Notes under the pieces: model-generated
What the model was told of the DNA's origin: nothing
What the model saw: only the letters and a program-made list of their open reading frames with translations
Database searches by the model: none
Part shown: positions 37,610-46,221 of the stretch, piece by piece
Layout of the letters: each line of letters opens with the position of its first letter
Numbering within the stretch: position 1 is the first letter of the stretch
DNA from: Bradyrhizobium sp. CCBAU 53338
GTDB taxonomy: Bacteria > Pseudomonadota > Alphaproteobacteria > Rhizobiales > Xanthobacteraceae
Direction: 5' to 3'
DNA length: 64,000 bases
Assembly (NCBI RefSeq): GCF_015291665.1
Contig: NZ_CP030048.1
Location: forward strand, 3,906,001 to 3,970,000
Made by a program: the position numbers and the translations under genes

Positions 37610-37669
37610 TATTGCCTTACCAATCGATTTTTTTGAAGCGCCCCAGCGCCCGAAAGCGCTGGGGTTTTT
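37610..37669 (+). ncRNA. Candidate small RNA
   Basis: About 60 nucleotides from the predicted start to an excellent Rho-independent terminator: CCCCAGCGC (37641-37649), loop CCGAAA, GCGCTGGGG (37656-37664), then TTTTT. Upstream of the stem lies a U-rich single-stranded stretch (ATTTTTTTGAAG) of the kind bound by Hfq. No plus-strand gene follows and the Nudix gene ended 200 bases earlier with its own hairpin, so the terminator has no other obvious client. No known RNA family recognised. Confidence 0.45.
37641..37669 (+). terminator. Strong Rho-independent terminator
   Basis: 9-bp GC-rich stem with a 6-base loop and five T residues on the plus strand only; the minus strand has no T tract on its side, so it does not end the YCII gene that stops at 37695. 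Confidence 0.85.
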
Positions 37670-37694
37670 CGCATGAGCGGGCGGGCTGGATTGC

Positions 37695-38045
37695 TCAGCC
37701 CTGCCGGCGCAAGAACCCGGTGATCGTGACCTTCTCCCAGATGCCGGCCGCCGCGAACGGGTCGGCGCGGCTGAACACCTCGACCTCGGCACTGCCGGGG
37801 GCTTCGATCAGGAACAGGCTGCTGATCATGGTGGCGCCATCGTCGGCGACCAGCGGTCCCAACATCATGATATTGACGCCATAGCGCGAGGTGTCGCTCA
37901 GGAACGTCTTGTGAGCGTCGTAATTGGCAACACATCCGCGCGCAGTCGGATGCCGGATCTGGATCGAGGCAAAATAGCCAAGGCTATTCCGATCGACCCT
38001 GAACCCGCGCTCGACCGATTGAGGATCGCGACCGGGGAGCCGCAC
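37695..38045 (-). CDS. YCII-related domain protein
   Basis: 116 residues, GTG start at 38045. The recognisable part (LGYFASIQIRHPTARGC ... AHKTFLSDTSRYGVNIMMLGPLVADDGA ... FLIEAPGSAEVEVFSRADPFAAAGIWEKVTITGF) is a ferredoxin-like YCII domain with the conserved Asp-Pro pair (ADPF). These small proteins are linked to degradative or stress pathways, usually without known activity. The first 24 residues have no family match and overlap the 3' end of the upstream gene by 62 bases, but no later in-frame start exists before the domain. Confidence 0.7.
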   Translation of the reverse strand: MRLPGRDPQSVERGFRVDRNSLGYFASIQIRHPTARGCVANYDAHKTFLSDTSRYGVNIMMLGPLVADDGATMISSLFLIEAPGSAEVEVFSRADPFAAAGIWEKVTITGFLRRQG

Positions 38046-38274
38046 GCGGCTCCGGCGGGGCAGCGATCCTGATCTCTTCGGCCTCTCGCTGTTCCTTCCG
38101 GGCCCTCCGCGCGTTTTTCATCGCACGCTTGATGAAGGGATGCGTCGAGTCCTCGGCGAAGAACAACACCACCTCGCAAGATGGACATTGCCTGGAATAG
38201 CCGTCCTGCAACCGTCCCGCGCGGTCGCGAAACATCGTCTTGCAACGCGTGCACTGGATCTGGACGGAATTCAT
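37984..38274 (-). CDS. Small zinc-ribbon protein with basic tail
   Basis: 96 residues. CTRC (8-11) and CPSC (about 30-33) form a zinc ribbon; the C-terminal half is a long basic helix (IKRAMKNARRARKEQREAEE) that could bind nucleic acid. No named family. Overlaps the YCII gene downstream, so the pair is probably cotranscribed. Confidence 0.55.
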   Translation of the reverse strand: MNSVQIQCTRCKTMFRDRAGRLQDGYSRQCPSCEVVLFFAEDSTHPFIKRAMKNARRARKEQREAEEIRIAAPPEPRAAPRSRSSIGRARVQGRSE

Positions 38275-38391
38275 GCGCCGACAACAATGAACACTGGAAA
38301 TCGGCGGCCAAGGTGAGCCGAATTTCTGAAGAAAGCCTGAAGGCCGGTTGCGACCCGATCGCGCGAGTAGCGTGGAACGGTGCGCGATCCG

Positions 38392-38634
38392 CTATTGCTT
38401 GGCGGCCATCGCGTCGAGGCAGTGATTGACATACTCGGCCCGGTCGCGCGGCAGCACCTTTGCCAGATCCGCTTTCTGGCCGCATTCGCGCTGGCGAAGC
38501 TGCTCGGCGCGGCGCTTTTCCGCGGCCTCGCGGTATTCGGGCGCAACTTTGCTGGGATCAACAAGTGCCTGGCACCGGGCAGACGACGTCGAGAGCAGCG
38601 CGACGGCTGCGACAGCAATAATGACCTGTTTCAA
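38392..38634 (-). CDS. Small exported protein
   Basis: 80 residues. TTG start at 38634 chosen because GGAGG stands 5 bases before it. A signal peptide (MKQVIIAVAAVALLSTSSARCQA) is followed by a charged helical mature part with two Cys (RECGQ and NHCLDAM) likely paired in the periplasm. The Cys spacing and helices recall small CHCH-like periplasmic proteins, but no family is assigned. Confidence 0.6.
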   Translation of the reverse strand: MKQVIIAVAAVALLSTSSARCQALVDPSKVAPEYREAAEKRRAEQLRQRECGQKADLAKVLPRDRAEYVNHCLDAMAAKQ

Positions 38635-38716
38635 ATGAGCCTCCGTAAAAGGCCCACTCTAGCGCCCGGTTGCGGGCGGCTCAACGGTGCGTTCGGCGAA
38701 GGTGGGTGAGAGGCGG

Positions 38717-38887
38717 CTAGGCGGCCTGCTCCTCGAAGGAGGTGTAGACCCGGCCATTGGGATCGACGATCTGAACGTCCCGGCAACCGTCCTGGATCAG
38801 CTCCCTGGCCTTCTTCAGGGCGGCGGCGAGCGACTCCCGCTTGAGGTTGACGACGCCTGCCGTGTCGAAACCGGTGATTTCAAACAT
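38717..38887 (-). CDS. 56-residue small protein
   Basis: Starts at ATG 38887 (MFEITGFDTAGVVNLKRESL) with GGGAGGA upstream and ends FEEQAA before TAG. A helix (RESLAAALKKARELIQDG) is followed by a strand-turn-strand (CRDVQIVDPNGRVYTSFE). Codon use and composition look genuine, and the 'V-D-P-N-G-R' turn is typical of a compact folded domain. Function unknown. It lies just before the FixK-type island. Confidence 0.65.
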   Translation of the reverse strand: MFEITGFDTAGVVNLKRESLAAALKKARELIQDGCRDVQIVDPNGRVYTSFEEQAA

Positions 38888-38977
38888 GCCATTCCTCCCG
38901 TTTGGGCGAATCCTACACCTTTCCAGCGGGTTGTCTTCTGGCTTTTTTTGAGCCGGCGGATGGAACAGGGGACAGAA

Positions 38978-39529
38978 TTAGCGCGGTGCAGCACCGGGGT
39001 GCGGTAAACTGTTGAGGTTCAGCACCAGATGGACCGTGTCCGGATCCCGCTTCGGGGCGGTCACGAAGCCGAGCCGGTTGAACACATCGCGCATCGCGCG
39101 GTTCTCGGGGAGGACCTCCGCGACCAGCTCCGTCAGCCCGGCCTCGCGCGCGAGCACGATGAGATGGCGCGCCAGCGTCGAGCCGATGCCGCGTCCCTGC
39201 CAGGCGTCGATCACCATGAAGGCCATCTCGGCGCGGCCGGGCTCGGCGACGATGTAGCGGCCGCCGCCGACGATGCTGCTGCAGCCCGCGTCATCGACAC
39301 AGGCCACCAGCGCGACATGCTGCACGAAATCGATCTCCATGAAGAAGTCGCGCTCCTTGTCCGAAAAATGGCGCTTCGGGATGAAGAAGCGGCGCTGGCG
39401 CGACTGCGCGCTGGTCCGGTCGAGCGCGGCCAGCATTCCGACTTCGTCGTCGGGGCGAAGCGCCCGGATCTCGACGGGCGTGCCGTCGCGCAATTGCTCC
39501 CTGCGACTATAGCTCGCGGCGTCTGTCAT
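38978..39529 (-). CDS. GNAT-family N-acetyltransferase
   Basis: 183 residues. The acetyl-CoA binding segment reads VIDAWQGRGIGSTLARHLI (Q/R-x2-G-x-G/A pattern), followed by AREAGLTELVAEVLPENRAMRDVFNRLGF. The N-terminal substrate half (RDGTPVEIRALRPDDEVGMLAAL) is as in PAT-type protein acetyltransferase domains. Substrate unknown; protein-lysine acetylation is possible. The start at 39529 (MTDAASYSRREQL) is chosen over a long upstream frame. A FixK-type box lies 62 bases upstream, shared with the divergent permease. Confidence 0.85.
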   Translation of the reverse strand: MTDAASYSRREQLRDGTPVEIRALRPDDEVGMLAALDRTSAQSRQRRFFIPKRHFSDKERDFFMEIDFVQHVALVACVDDAGCSSIVGGGRYIVAEPGRAEMAFMVIDAWQGRGIGSTLARHLIVLAREAGLTELVAEVLPENRAMRDVFNRLGFVTAPKRDPDTVHLVLNLNSLPHPGAAPR

Positions 39530-39584
39530 GCGTTGGTCTCGCTGCGCTGATGGGCCGATCACGCCGCTGGCCACGATCAACGGC

Positions 39585-39598
39585 TTGATCTGGATCAA
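39585..39598. promoter_or_regulatory. FixK/FNR-type box (GNAT / AI-2E permease)
   Basis: TTGATCTGGATCAA, a perfect TTGA-N6-TCAA site. Its centre is 62.5 bases from the GNAT start and 75.5 from the permease start, so it could serve both divergent promoters. Confidence 0.8.
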
Positions 39599-39666
39599 GC
39601 CAGCCGCACGAGCAGGACCGCTACGCTTGCCGAGCGCCGCTTCCCGCGAAACACGGGCTCTTGATC

Positions 39667-40758
39667 GTGAAGACACTTCGCAGCTTCCTGCCCGCCGACG
39701 TCGTCGTCCAGCTCGTGATCCGGCTGGCATTGCTGGCGATGCTGATCGTCTGGACGTTCCTGATCGTCAAGCCGTTCATCCCGATCCTGACCTGGAGCGC
39801 CGTGCTGGCGGTGGCGTTCTATCCGGTGTTCAGCCGGCTCGCCAAACTGCTTGGTGGCAGCCCACGCATCGCGGCGGCCATTCTCACCGTGATCATGCTC
39901 GGCATTGTCATTGGCCCGGCGGCGTGGCTGGGTCTCAGTGCCGTCGACGGGATCAGGGATATCGCAAGCCAGATCAGCGCGGGCGATCTCGCGCTTCACG
40001 CCGCGCCGGAGCAGGTCAAGAGCTGGCCCCTGATCGGCCCGCAGCTCTACGATTTCTGGAATTTGGCCTACACCAACATCCGTGCAGTGCTGAAGGAGGT
40101 GACGCCGTACCTGAAGCCGCTTGCCGGGTTCATGTTGTCGTTCGTCGGCAGCGCCGGCGTTGGCACACTCCAGTTCCTGCTGTCGGTGCTGGTCGCCGGC
40201 CTCCTGTTTCCCTACGGGCCGCAGCTTGCCGGCGCGATCCGCGGTTTTCTGTTTCGGATCGTGCCGGAACAGAGCGAGCATTTTCTCGAGCTTTCGGGTG
40301 CGACCATCCGCGCGGTGTCGCAGGGCGTGATCGGCGTTGCGATCGTTCAGGCCTTGCTCGCCGGCATCGGCTTCAAGCTCGCCGCCATTCCGAGCGCCGG
40401 CCTGCTCGCCATCATCGTTCTGTTGTTGTCGATCGTGCAGATCGGTGCGGCCGTCGTGCTCCTTCCCACGATCATCTGGATCTGGATGGACAAGGACGTG
40501 ACCACGGCGCTGCCGCTGACGATATTCTTCGTCATCGTCGGTCTGCTCGACAACATCCTGAAACCGCTGGTGATGGGACGCGGGTTGACCACGCCGACAC
40601 TGGTGATCCTGATCGGCGTGATCGGCGGAACGCTTGCGCACGGTATCATCGGGCTCTTTATCGGGCCGATCATTCTGGCGGTCGCCTGGGAACTTGCCGC
40701 GGCCTGGATTCGTATCGAGCGCGCTGCGCCGGCGCCTGATGTTGTCGCCGACCGTTGA
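39667..40758 (+). CDS. AI-2E family permease, second copy
   Basis: About 363 residues, strongly similar along its whole length to the protein at 35773 (VVVQLVIRLALLAMLIVWTFLIVKPFIPILTWSA-type start, IVPEQSEHFLELSGATIRAV, GGTLAHGIIGLFIGPIIL), so a recent paralogue. Eight or so transmembrane helices; exporter of unknown cargo. GTG 39667 is taken as start by paralogue alignment; a TTG two codons earlier is the alternative. Unlike the other copy it has a FixK-type box upstream, implying expression at low oxygen. Its stop codon overlaps the next FixK box. Confidence 0.85.
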   Translation: MKTLRSFLPADVVVQLVIRLALLAMLIVWTFLIVKPFIPILTWSAVLAVAFYPVFSRLAKLLGGSPRIAAAILTVIMLGIVIGPAAWLGLSAVDGIRDIASQISAGDLALHAAPEQVKSWPLIGPQLYDFWNLAYTNIRAVLKEVTPYLKPLAGFMLSFVGSAGVGTLQFLLSVLVAGLLFPYGPQLAGAIRGFLFRIVPEQSEHFLELSGATIRAVSQGVIGVAIVQALLAGIGFKLAAIPSAGLLAIIVLLLSIVQIGAAVVLLPTIIWIWMDKDVTTALPLTIFFVIVGLLDNILKPLVMGRGLTTPTLVILIGVIGGTLAHGIIGLFIGPIILAVAWELAAAWIRIERAAPAPDVVADR

Positions 40759-40768
40759 CCTAAATCAA
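40755..40768 (+). promoter_or_regulatory. FixK/FNR-type box (DUF3141-pta-ackA-fabI operon)
   Basis: TTGACCTAAATCAA. Centre 60.5 bases before the DUF3141 start; with a -41.5 position the transcript would begin about 19 bases before the ATG. The site overlaps the stop codon of the permease gene. Confidence 0.8.
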
Positions 40769-40821
40769 GGTCTGCTGATGCAGTGCACATTCAATGGCCA
40801 TGAGCGACGACGAGGTCGAAC

Positions 40822-43038
40822 ATGGCGACAGAAAATATGAAACTGCCCGGTGGTCCGATGTCGGGCCTGGTCTCTTCAGCCGTGGAATACATGGTCGATG
40901 CCGGACAGCGCAGCGTGCTGTTCCTGGATATCATGCGCCAGCGCGGCGACCAGTATCGCGACCATGTCGCGCAAACGGCGCCGCATGTCCTGCAGTATGC
41001 TGCTGAATTGATCACCGACGGCCGCACGCTGGACGAGCCGGTCAATTACGCGCTGGTGCGCATCATTCCGCCGAAGGATGTCGAGATCGACATGACCCGG
41101 CGGCCGTTCGTCGTGATCGATCCCCGCGCCGGCCACGGCCCTGGCATCGGCGGCTTCAAGGCCGACAGCGAGATCGGCGTCGCGATGAGGGCAGGGCATC
41201 CCTGCTATTTCATCGGCTTCCTCCCCGAGCCGGTGCCGGGCCAGACCATCGAGCGTATCGCGCGCGCGGAAGCAAAGTTCATCGAGACCGTCATCAGTCG
41301 TCACCCCGATGCCGACGGCAAGCCCTGCGTGATCGGCAATTGCCAGGCCGGCTGGGCCCTCATGATCCTGGCCTCGCTGCGGCCGGAACTGTTCGGCCCC
41401 CTGGTCATCGCCGGCGCGCCGCTTGCTTATTGGGCAGGCGTGCACGGCCAGTATCCGATGCGCTATTCCGGCGGCCTTCTCGGCGGGAGCTGGCTGACGG
41501 CGCTGACCAGCGATCTCGGCGCCGGCAAGTTCGACGGCGCCTGGCTGGTTCAGAACTTCGAGAACCAGAACCCGTCGAACACGCTCTGGACCAAGCAGTA
41601 CAACGTCTATTCCAAGGTCGACACCGAGGCCGAACGTTACCTCGATTTCGAGCGGTGGTGGGGCGGGCACGTCAACCTCAATGCCGAAGAGATCCAGTTC
41701 ATCGTCGACGAGCTGTTCATCGGCAACAATCTCGCCGCGGGCCGCATCGAGATGTCGGACGGGCAGAAGGTCGACCTGCGCAACATCCGCTCGCCGATCG
41801 TGGTGTTCTGCTCCAAGGGCGACAACGTCACGCCGCCGCAGCAGGCGCTGGACTGGATTCTCGACTGCTACGCCGATGTCGACGAGATCAGGGCCTATGG
41901 CCAGACCATCGTCTACACCGTTCACGAGAGCATCGGTCATCTCGGCATCTTCGTGTCCGGCGGCGTGGCGAAGAAGGAGCACGCCGAATTCTCCAGCAAC
42001 ATCGACCTGATCGATGTGCTGCCGCCCGGCCTCTATGAAGCCACGTTCGAAGCGCGGAACGATGACACCCTCAACGCCGATCTCGCGGTCGGCCAGTGGG
42101 TGATGCGCTGCGAGGCCCGGACGCTCGACGATATCCGCGCCATGGGCGGCAATTCTCCCGAGGACGAGCGCCGCTTTGCGGCGGCCAAGCGCGTCTCCGA
42201 GCTCAATCTCGCGGCCTATCAGAAATTCATGCGGCCCTGGGTCAAGGGCATGGTGACGCCGCAGCTCGCCGAATGGGCGCGCAACATACATCCGCTGCGG
42301 ATGCAATATGAGGCCTTCAGCAGCAAGAATCCGTGGATGGCCACGATCAAGTCGGCGGCTGACCGCGTCGAGGACAATCGCAAGCCGGTCTCGCAGGACA
42401 ATCCGTTCCTGGCCTTCCAGGAGCAGATGTCGAAGCAGATCGTCCATGCCCTCGACAGCTGGCGCGACGCCCAGGAAGCGCTGAGCGAGACAATTTTCCT
42501 CAATGTCTACGGCTCGCCCGTGCTTCAGGCCGCCCTCGGCATCGATCCGAATTCGGCGCCGTCGCGCCGGCGTGAGATGTCGGCCGAGCATCAGGCCATG
42601 CTCGCGAAGCGAATTGCCGAGCTGAAGTCCCATATCGGCGAGGGCGGCCTTCGCGAGGCGGCGCTGCGGGCGCTGCTCTATGTCGGCTCCGCGCGCGGCA
42701 TGGTCGACGAGCGCAGCGTCGAGGCGTTGCGGCAGGTTCGGCTTGACCATGCCGGACCACGGAAGACGCTCGCCGAGTTCAAGATGCTGGTGCGCGAGCA
42801 GTTCTTCATGCTGCTGCTGGACCGCGATGCGACTTTGGCGGCCATTCCGAAACTGCTGCCTGACGACATGAACCAGCGGCGTGCTGCCTTCACCGCGATG
42901 CGCGAAGTGCTGTCGGCGAGCGCGGACATCACCGGCGAGCGCGCCAGGCGCTTGAAGCAGGTCGCCGAGCTGTTCGGTTTGGAGGCGAACGTCGCCCCTT
43001 TCGATCCCAAGGCCGATCCAAGGGCACGGGCGTCGTAA
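40822..43038 (+). CDS. DUF3141 protein, PHA-synthase-like alpha/beta hydrolase
   Basis: 738 residues. An N-terminal helical part (about 1-90), then an alpha/beta-hydrolase core with the nucleophile elbow GNCQAGW (Cys174), as in the G-x-C-x-G box of polyhydroxyalkanoate synthases. Then come a Trp-rich lid region (WTKQYNVYSKVDTEAERYLD), an acid-loop candidate (CSKGDNVTPP) and His in HESIGHLGIF. A helical tail of about 300 residues follows. It is probably an acyl-CoA/hydroxyacyl enzyme in the cytosol; no activity is proven for DUF3141. First gene of a FixK-box operon with pta, ackA and fabI (29 bases to pta). Confidence 0.85.
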   Translation: MATENMKLPGGPMSGLVSSAVEYMVDAGQRSVLFLDIMRQRGDQYRDHVAQTAPHVLQYAAELITDGRTLDEPVNYALVRIIPPKDVEIDMTRRPFVVIDPRAGHGPGIGGFKADSEIGVAMRAGHPCYFIGFLPEPVPGQTIERIARAEAKFIETVISRHPDADGKPCVIGNCQAGWALMILASLRPELFGPLVIAGAPLAYWAGVHGQYPMRYSGGLLGGSWLTALTSDLGAGKFDGAWLVQNFENQNPSNTLWTKQYNVYSKVDTEAERYLDFERWWGGHVNLNAEEIQFIVDELFIGNNLAAGRIEMSDGQKVDLRNIRSPIVVFCSKGDNVTPPQQALDWILDCYADVDEIRAYGQTIVYTVHESIGHLGIFVSGGVAKKEHAEFSSNIDLIDVLPPGLYEATFEARNDDTLNADLAVGQWVMRCEARTLDDIRAMGGNSPEDERRFAAAKRVSELNLAAYQKFMRPWVKGMVTPQLAEWARNIHPLRMQYEAFSSKNPWMATIKSAADRVEDNRKPVSQDNPFLAFQEQMSKQIVHALDSWRDAQEALSETIFLNVYGSPVLQAALGIDPNSAPSRRREMSAEHQAMLAKRIAELKSHIGEGGLREAALRALLYVGSARGMVDERSVEALRQVRLDHAGPRKTLAEFKMLVREQFFMLLLDRDATLAAIPKLLPDDMNQRRAAFTAMREVLSASADITGERARRLKQVAELFGLEANVAPFDPKADPRARAS

Positions 43039-43067
43039 CACGCATTGGCGGAAGCGGGAGTGACAGG

Positions 43068-44030
43068 ATGTCGACCGAGGCGGCGCAAGCTCAGACTGGC
43101 AGCAAATATGACCGCTTGATTGCGGCGGCGCGGGCGATGCCTCCGACGCCGACCGTCGTCGTCCACCCCTGCGACGAGACCTCGCTGCGCGGCGCCGTGG
43201 ACAGTACCGGCGCCGGCATCATCCGGCCGATCCTGGTCGGGCCGGAGCGCAAGATCAGGGATACCGCCGCCAAATTCGATCTCGACGTCTCCGGCTTCGA
43301 GATCGTCGATGCCGCGCACAGCGACGATGCGGCAGCCAAGGGCGTCGAGCTCATTCATGCCGCGCGGGGCGAACTCTTGATGAAGGGCAGCCTGCACACC
43401 GACGAGCTGATGCGGGCGGTCACCGCCAAGGCCGGCGGCTTGCGCACCAACCGGCGCATCAGCCATGTCTTCGTCATGGACGTACCTGCCTACGCCGAGA
43501 CCATCTTCGTCACGGATGCCGCCATCAACATCTTTCCCGATCTCGACGCCAAGCGCGACATCATCCAGAACGCGATCGATCTCTACAATCAGGCGGGCTT
43601 CGGCACGAAGCCGCGCGTGGCGATCCTGTCGGCCGTGGAGACGGTGACCTCGAAGATTCCCTCGACGATCGAAGCCGCGGCGCTCTGCAAGATGGCCGAT
43701 CGCGGCCAGATCACCGGCGGCGTGCTCGATGGTCCCCTTGCGTTCGACAACGCCATCGATCCGGAAGCCGCGCGGATCAAGGGCATCACGTCGGAGGTGG
43801 CCGGCCGCGCGCAGATCCTGGTCGTTCCGGATCTGGAGGCCGGAAACATGCTGGCCAAGAACCTTGCCTACTTCGCCAAGGCGGATGGCGCCGGCGTCGT
43901 GCTCGGCGCCCGCGTGCCCGTTGTCCTGACCTCGCGAGCGGATTCGCCGCGGGCGCGGATGGCGTCCTGTGCAGTGGCCGCGCTTTACGCGCGCGCCCGG
44001 CGCCAGAAGGCGCCGACAGTGGCGGCGTGA
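43068..44030 (+). CDS. pta: Phosphate acetyl/butyryltransferase
   Basis: 320 residues of the PTA_PTB family, short form without the N-terminal DRTGG domain. It interconverts acyl-CoA and acyl phosphate. Family segments: [81 protein letters not shown] and [20 protein letters not shown]. Chain preference (acetyl against butyryl) is not settled by sequence, but the partner kinase looks like acetate kinase. Its stop overlaps a possible GTG start of ackA. Confidence 0.88.
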   Translation: MSTEAAQAQTGSKYDRLIAAARAMPPTPTVVVHPCDETSLRGAVDSTGAGIIRPILVGPERKIRDTAAKFDLDVSGFEIVDAAHSDDAAAKGVELIHAARGELLMKGSLHTDELMRAVTAKAGGLRTNRRISHVFVMDVPAYAETIFVTDAAINIFPDLDAKRDIIQNAIDLYNQAGFGTKPRVAILSAVETVTSKIPSTIEAAALCKMADRGQITGGVLDGPLAFDNAIDPEAARIKGITSEVAGRAQILVVPDLEAGNMLAKNLAYFAKADGAGVVLGARVPVVLTSRADSPRARMASCAVAALYARARRQKAPTVAA

Positions 44031-44035
44031 TCACC

Positions 44036-45250
44036 ATGGATACCATTCTGGTCGTCAATGCCGGCTCCTCCAGCGTCAAGTTTCAGGTCTATTCGGCCGA
44101 GGGTGACGGCGCACTCCGCCGCCAGATCAAGGGGCAGATGGACGGCATCGGCAGCCGGCCGCGCCTGCGTGCCAACGGTCCAAGTGGCGATCCGCTGGCC
44201 GACCGCGCCTATCCGATCGAAGCCGTGCCAGATGTGCCCGCCGCCATGGCGGTGGCCGGCGACTGGCTTCGCGAAGAGCTTCGGGTCGCGCCGATGGCGG
44301 TCGGCCACCGCGTCGTGCATGGCGGGCCGGACTATGTCCGGCCGGTCCTGATCGACCACGGTGTCGTCTCCCGTCTCGAACGCTTTGTCAGCCTGGCGCC
44401 GCTGCATCAGCCGCATAATCTGGCGCCGATCCGCTCGCTGCTCGTGAATTTCCCGACGCTGCCGCAGGTAGCCTGCTTCGACACGGCGTTTCACCGCACC
44501 CATGATCTCGTCGCCGATCACTACGCTATCCCGCAGCGGCTCTATGCCGAGGGCGTCAGGCGCTACGGCTTTCACGGCCTTTCCTATGAATACATTGCCC
44601 GGACGCTGCCTTCGGTGGCACCCGAGATTGCCAAGGGGAGGGTGATCGTCGCCCATCTCGGCAGCGGCGCCTCGATGTGCGCGATCAGGGATGGGCGCAG
44701 CGTCGAAAGCACGATGGGCTTTACGGCGCTCGACGGACTGCCGATGGGAACGCGTCCCGGCCAGATCGATCCCGGCGTAGTGCTCTATCTCATCTCCGAG
44801 AAGGGCATGCCCGCGGCCAAGGTGCAGGATTTCCTCTACCGCGATTGCGGCCTGAAGGGGCTCTCGGGCATCAGCAACGACATGCGCGAACTCGAGGCGA
44901 GCGCCGATCCTCACGCGCGGCTCGCGATCGACCATTTCGTTTACCGCATCGGCCTCAACGCCGGCATGTTGGCGGCGGCCTTGCAGGGCCTGGACGCCTT
45001 CGTCTTCACCGCCGGGATCGGCGAGAACTCGGCCTCGATCCGCGCGCGCATCGCCGAGCAACTCGGCTGGCTCGGCGTCACGCTCGATCCCGGCGAGAAC
45101 GCCCGGCATGCCCGGCTGATCTCGCGGGCAGACAGTCGCATTCCCGTCTACGTCGTGCCGACGGATGAGGAACTGATGATCGCGCAGCACACGCTGTCGC
45201 TGTTGATGAACGGTCAATCGACCAACACCAGACCTGAGAGGGTGTCATGA
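44036..45250 (+). CDS. ackA: Acetate kinase
   Basis: 404 residues. Transfers phosphate between acetyl phosphate and ADP, yielding ATP during overflow or fermentative metabolism. ASKHA-fold signatures: [14 protein letters not shown] at the start, [20 protein letters not shown] motif ([13 protein letters not shown]), [22 protein letters not shown] and [16 protein letters not shown] 44036 is preferred; GTG 44027 overlaps the pta stop. Its own stop overlaps the fabI ATG (ATGA), so pta-ackA-fabI are translationally coupled. Confidence 0.95.
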   Translation: MDTILVVNAGSSSVKFQVYSAEGDGALRRQIKGQMDGIGSRPRLRANGPSGDPLADRAYPIEAVPDVPAAMAVAGDWLREELRVAPMAVGHRVVHGGPDYVRPVLIDHGVVSRLERFVSLAPLHQPHNLAPIRSLLVNFPTLPQVACFDTAFHRTHDLVADHYAIPQRLYAEGVRRYGFHGLSYEYIARTLPSVAPEIAKGRVIVAHLGSGASMCAIRDGRSVESTMGFTALDGLPMGTRPGQIDPGVVLYLISEKGMPAAKVQDFLYRDCGLKGLSGISNDMRELEASADPHARLAIDHFVYRIGLNAGMLAAALQGLDAFVFTAGIGENSASIRARIAEQLGWLGVTLDPGENARHARLISRADSRIPVYVVPTDEELMIAQHTLSLLMNGQSTNTRPERVS

Positions 45251-46035
45251 TCCCCGTATTCCCTGACAGCAAGGTTGCCCTCAAGGGCAAGAAGGGCCTG
45301 ATCGTCGGCATCGCCAATGACCAGTCGATCGCATGGGGCTGCGCGCGGGCGTTTCGCGCGCTCGGCGCCGATCTCGCGGTGACCTACCTCAACGACCGGG
45401 CCCGGAAGCATGTCGAGCCGTTGGCGCAGGCGCTGGAGGCGCCGATCTTCATGCCGCTCGACGTGATGGCAGAGGGCCAGACCGAGGCCGTGTTCGAACG
45501 CATCGCATCCGAATGGGGACAGCTCGACTTCCTGCTCCATTCCATCGCCTTCTCCCCCAAGGAAGCCTTGCACGGCCGGGTCGTCGACGTCGGCCGCGAT
45601 GGTTTCCTCAAGACCATGGACGTCTCCTGCTGGTCGTTCATGCGCATGGCCCATCTCGCCGAGCCTCTGATGAAGAAAGGCGGCACGCTGTTCACGATGA
45701 CCTATTACGGCAGCCAGATGGTGGTGGAGAACTACAACGTGATGGGCGTCGCGAAAGCGGCGCTCGAAGCCTCGGTTCGCTACATCGCCGCCGAGCTCGG
45801 TCCGAAGGGCATTCGCGTCCACGCGATCTCGCCGGGCCCGCTGGCGACGCGCGCGGCATCGGGCATTCCCGAATTCGACGAGCTCATGGACAAGGCGCAG
45901 TCGAAGGCGCCGACGCGCAGTCTCGTCAGCATCGACGATGTCGGCAACGCCACCGCGTTCCTCGCGCTCGACGGCGCCAAGCTGATCACGGGCGGTGTGC
46001 TCTACATCGACGGCGGTTATCACATCATCGACTGA
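45247..46035 (+). CDS. fabI: Enoyl-ACP reductase I
   Basis: 262 residues. NADH-dependent last step of fatty-acid elongation. The SDR fold has the FabI-specific [11 protein letters not shown] cofactor loop, catalytic Tyr163 and Lys170 (YNVMGVAK, Tyr-x6-Lys), and Tyr153 in the MTYYGS segment; [14 protein letters not shown] and LYIDGGYHI are typical. Bradyrhizobia normally carry another housekeeping fabI elsewhere; this copy sits last in a FixK-box operon with pta-ackA, suggesting an oxygen-limited role such as a hydride sink or a special acyl chain. The start overlaps the ackA stop. Confidence 0.93.
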   Translation: MIPVFPDSKVALKGKKGLIVGIANDQSIAWGCARAFRALGADLAVTYLNDRARKHVEPLAQALEAPIFMPLDVMAEGQTEAVFERIASEWGQLDFLLHSIAFSPKEALHGRVVDVGRDGFLKTMDVSCWSFMRMAHLAEPLMKKGGTLFTMTYYGSQMVVENYNVMGVAKAALEASVRYIAAELGPKGIRVHAISPGPLATRAASGIPEFDELMDKAQSKAPTRSLVSIDDVGNATAFLALDGAKLITGGVLYIDGGYHIID

Positions 46036-46221
46036 CGCGAGGGCGGGGAAGCCAGAACAACCCCATGCACAGTAGGCGGAGGCTTGTAGTCATTACGTTT
46101 TCCGCCAACGAGACAGGTCAACCAGAAACCGGTTGCTCCGTCGGGCAAAACACCGGCATAGTGGCATGATCAGTTCTCACCGCAGAGTCCCACCCGCAGC
46201 GACAGCGGACGCTCCTTTTGT

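Noticed and set aside
46063..46167. 34-codon plus-strand frame after fabI
   Set aside because: No ribosome site and unremarkable composition; fabI transcription probably ends here without a further gene.
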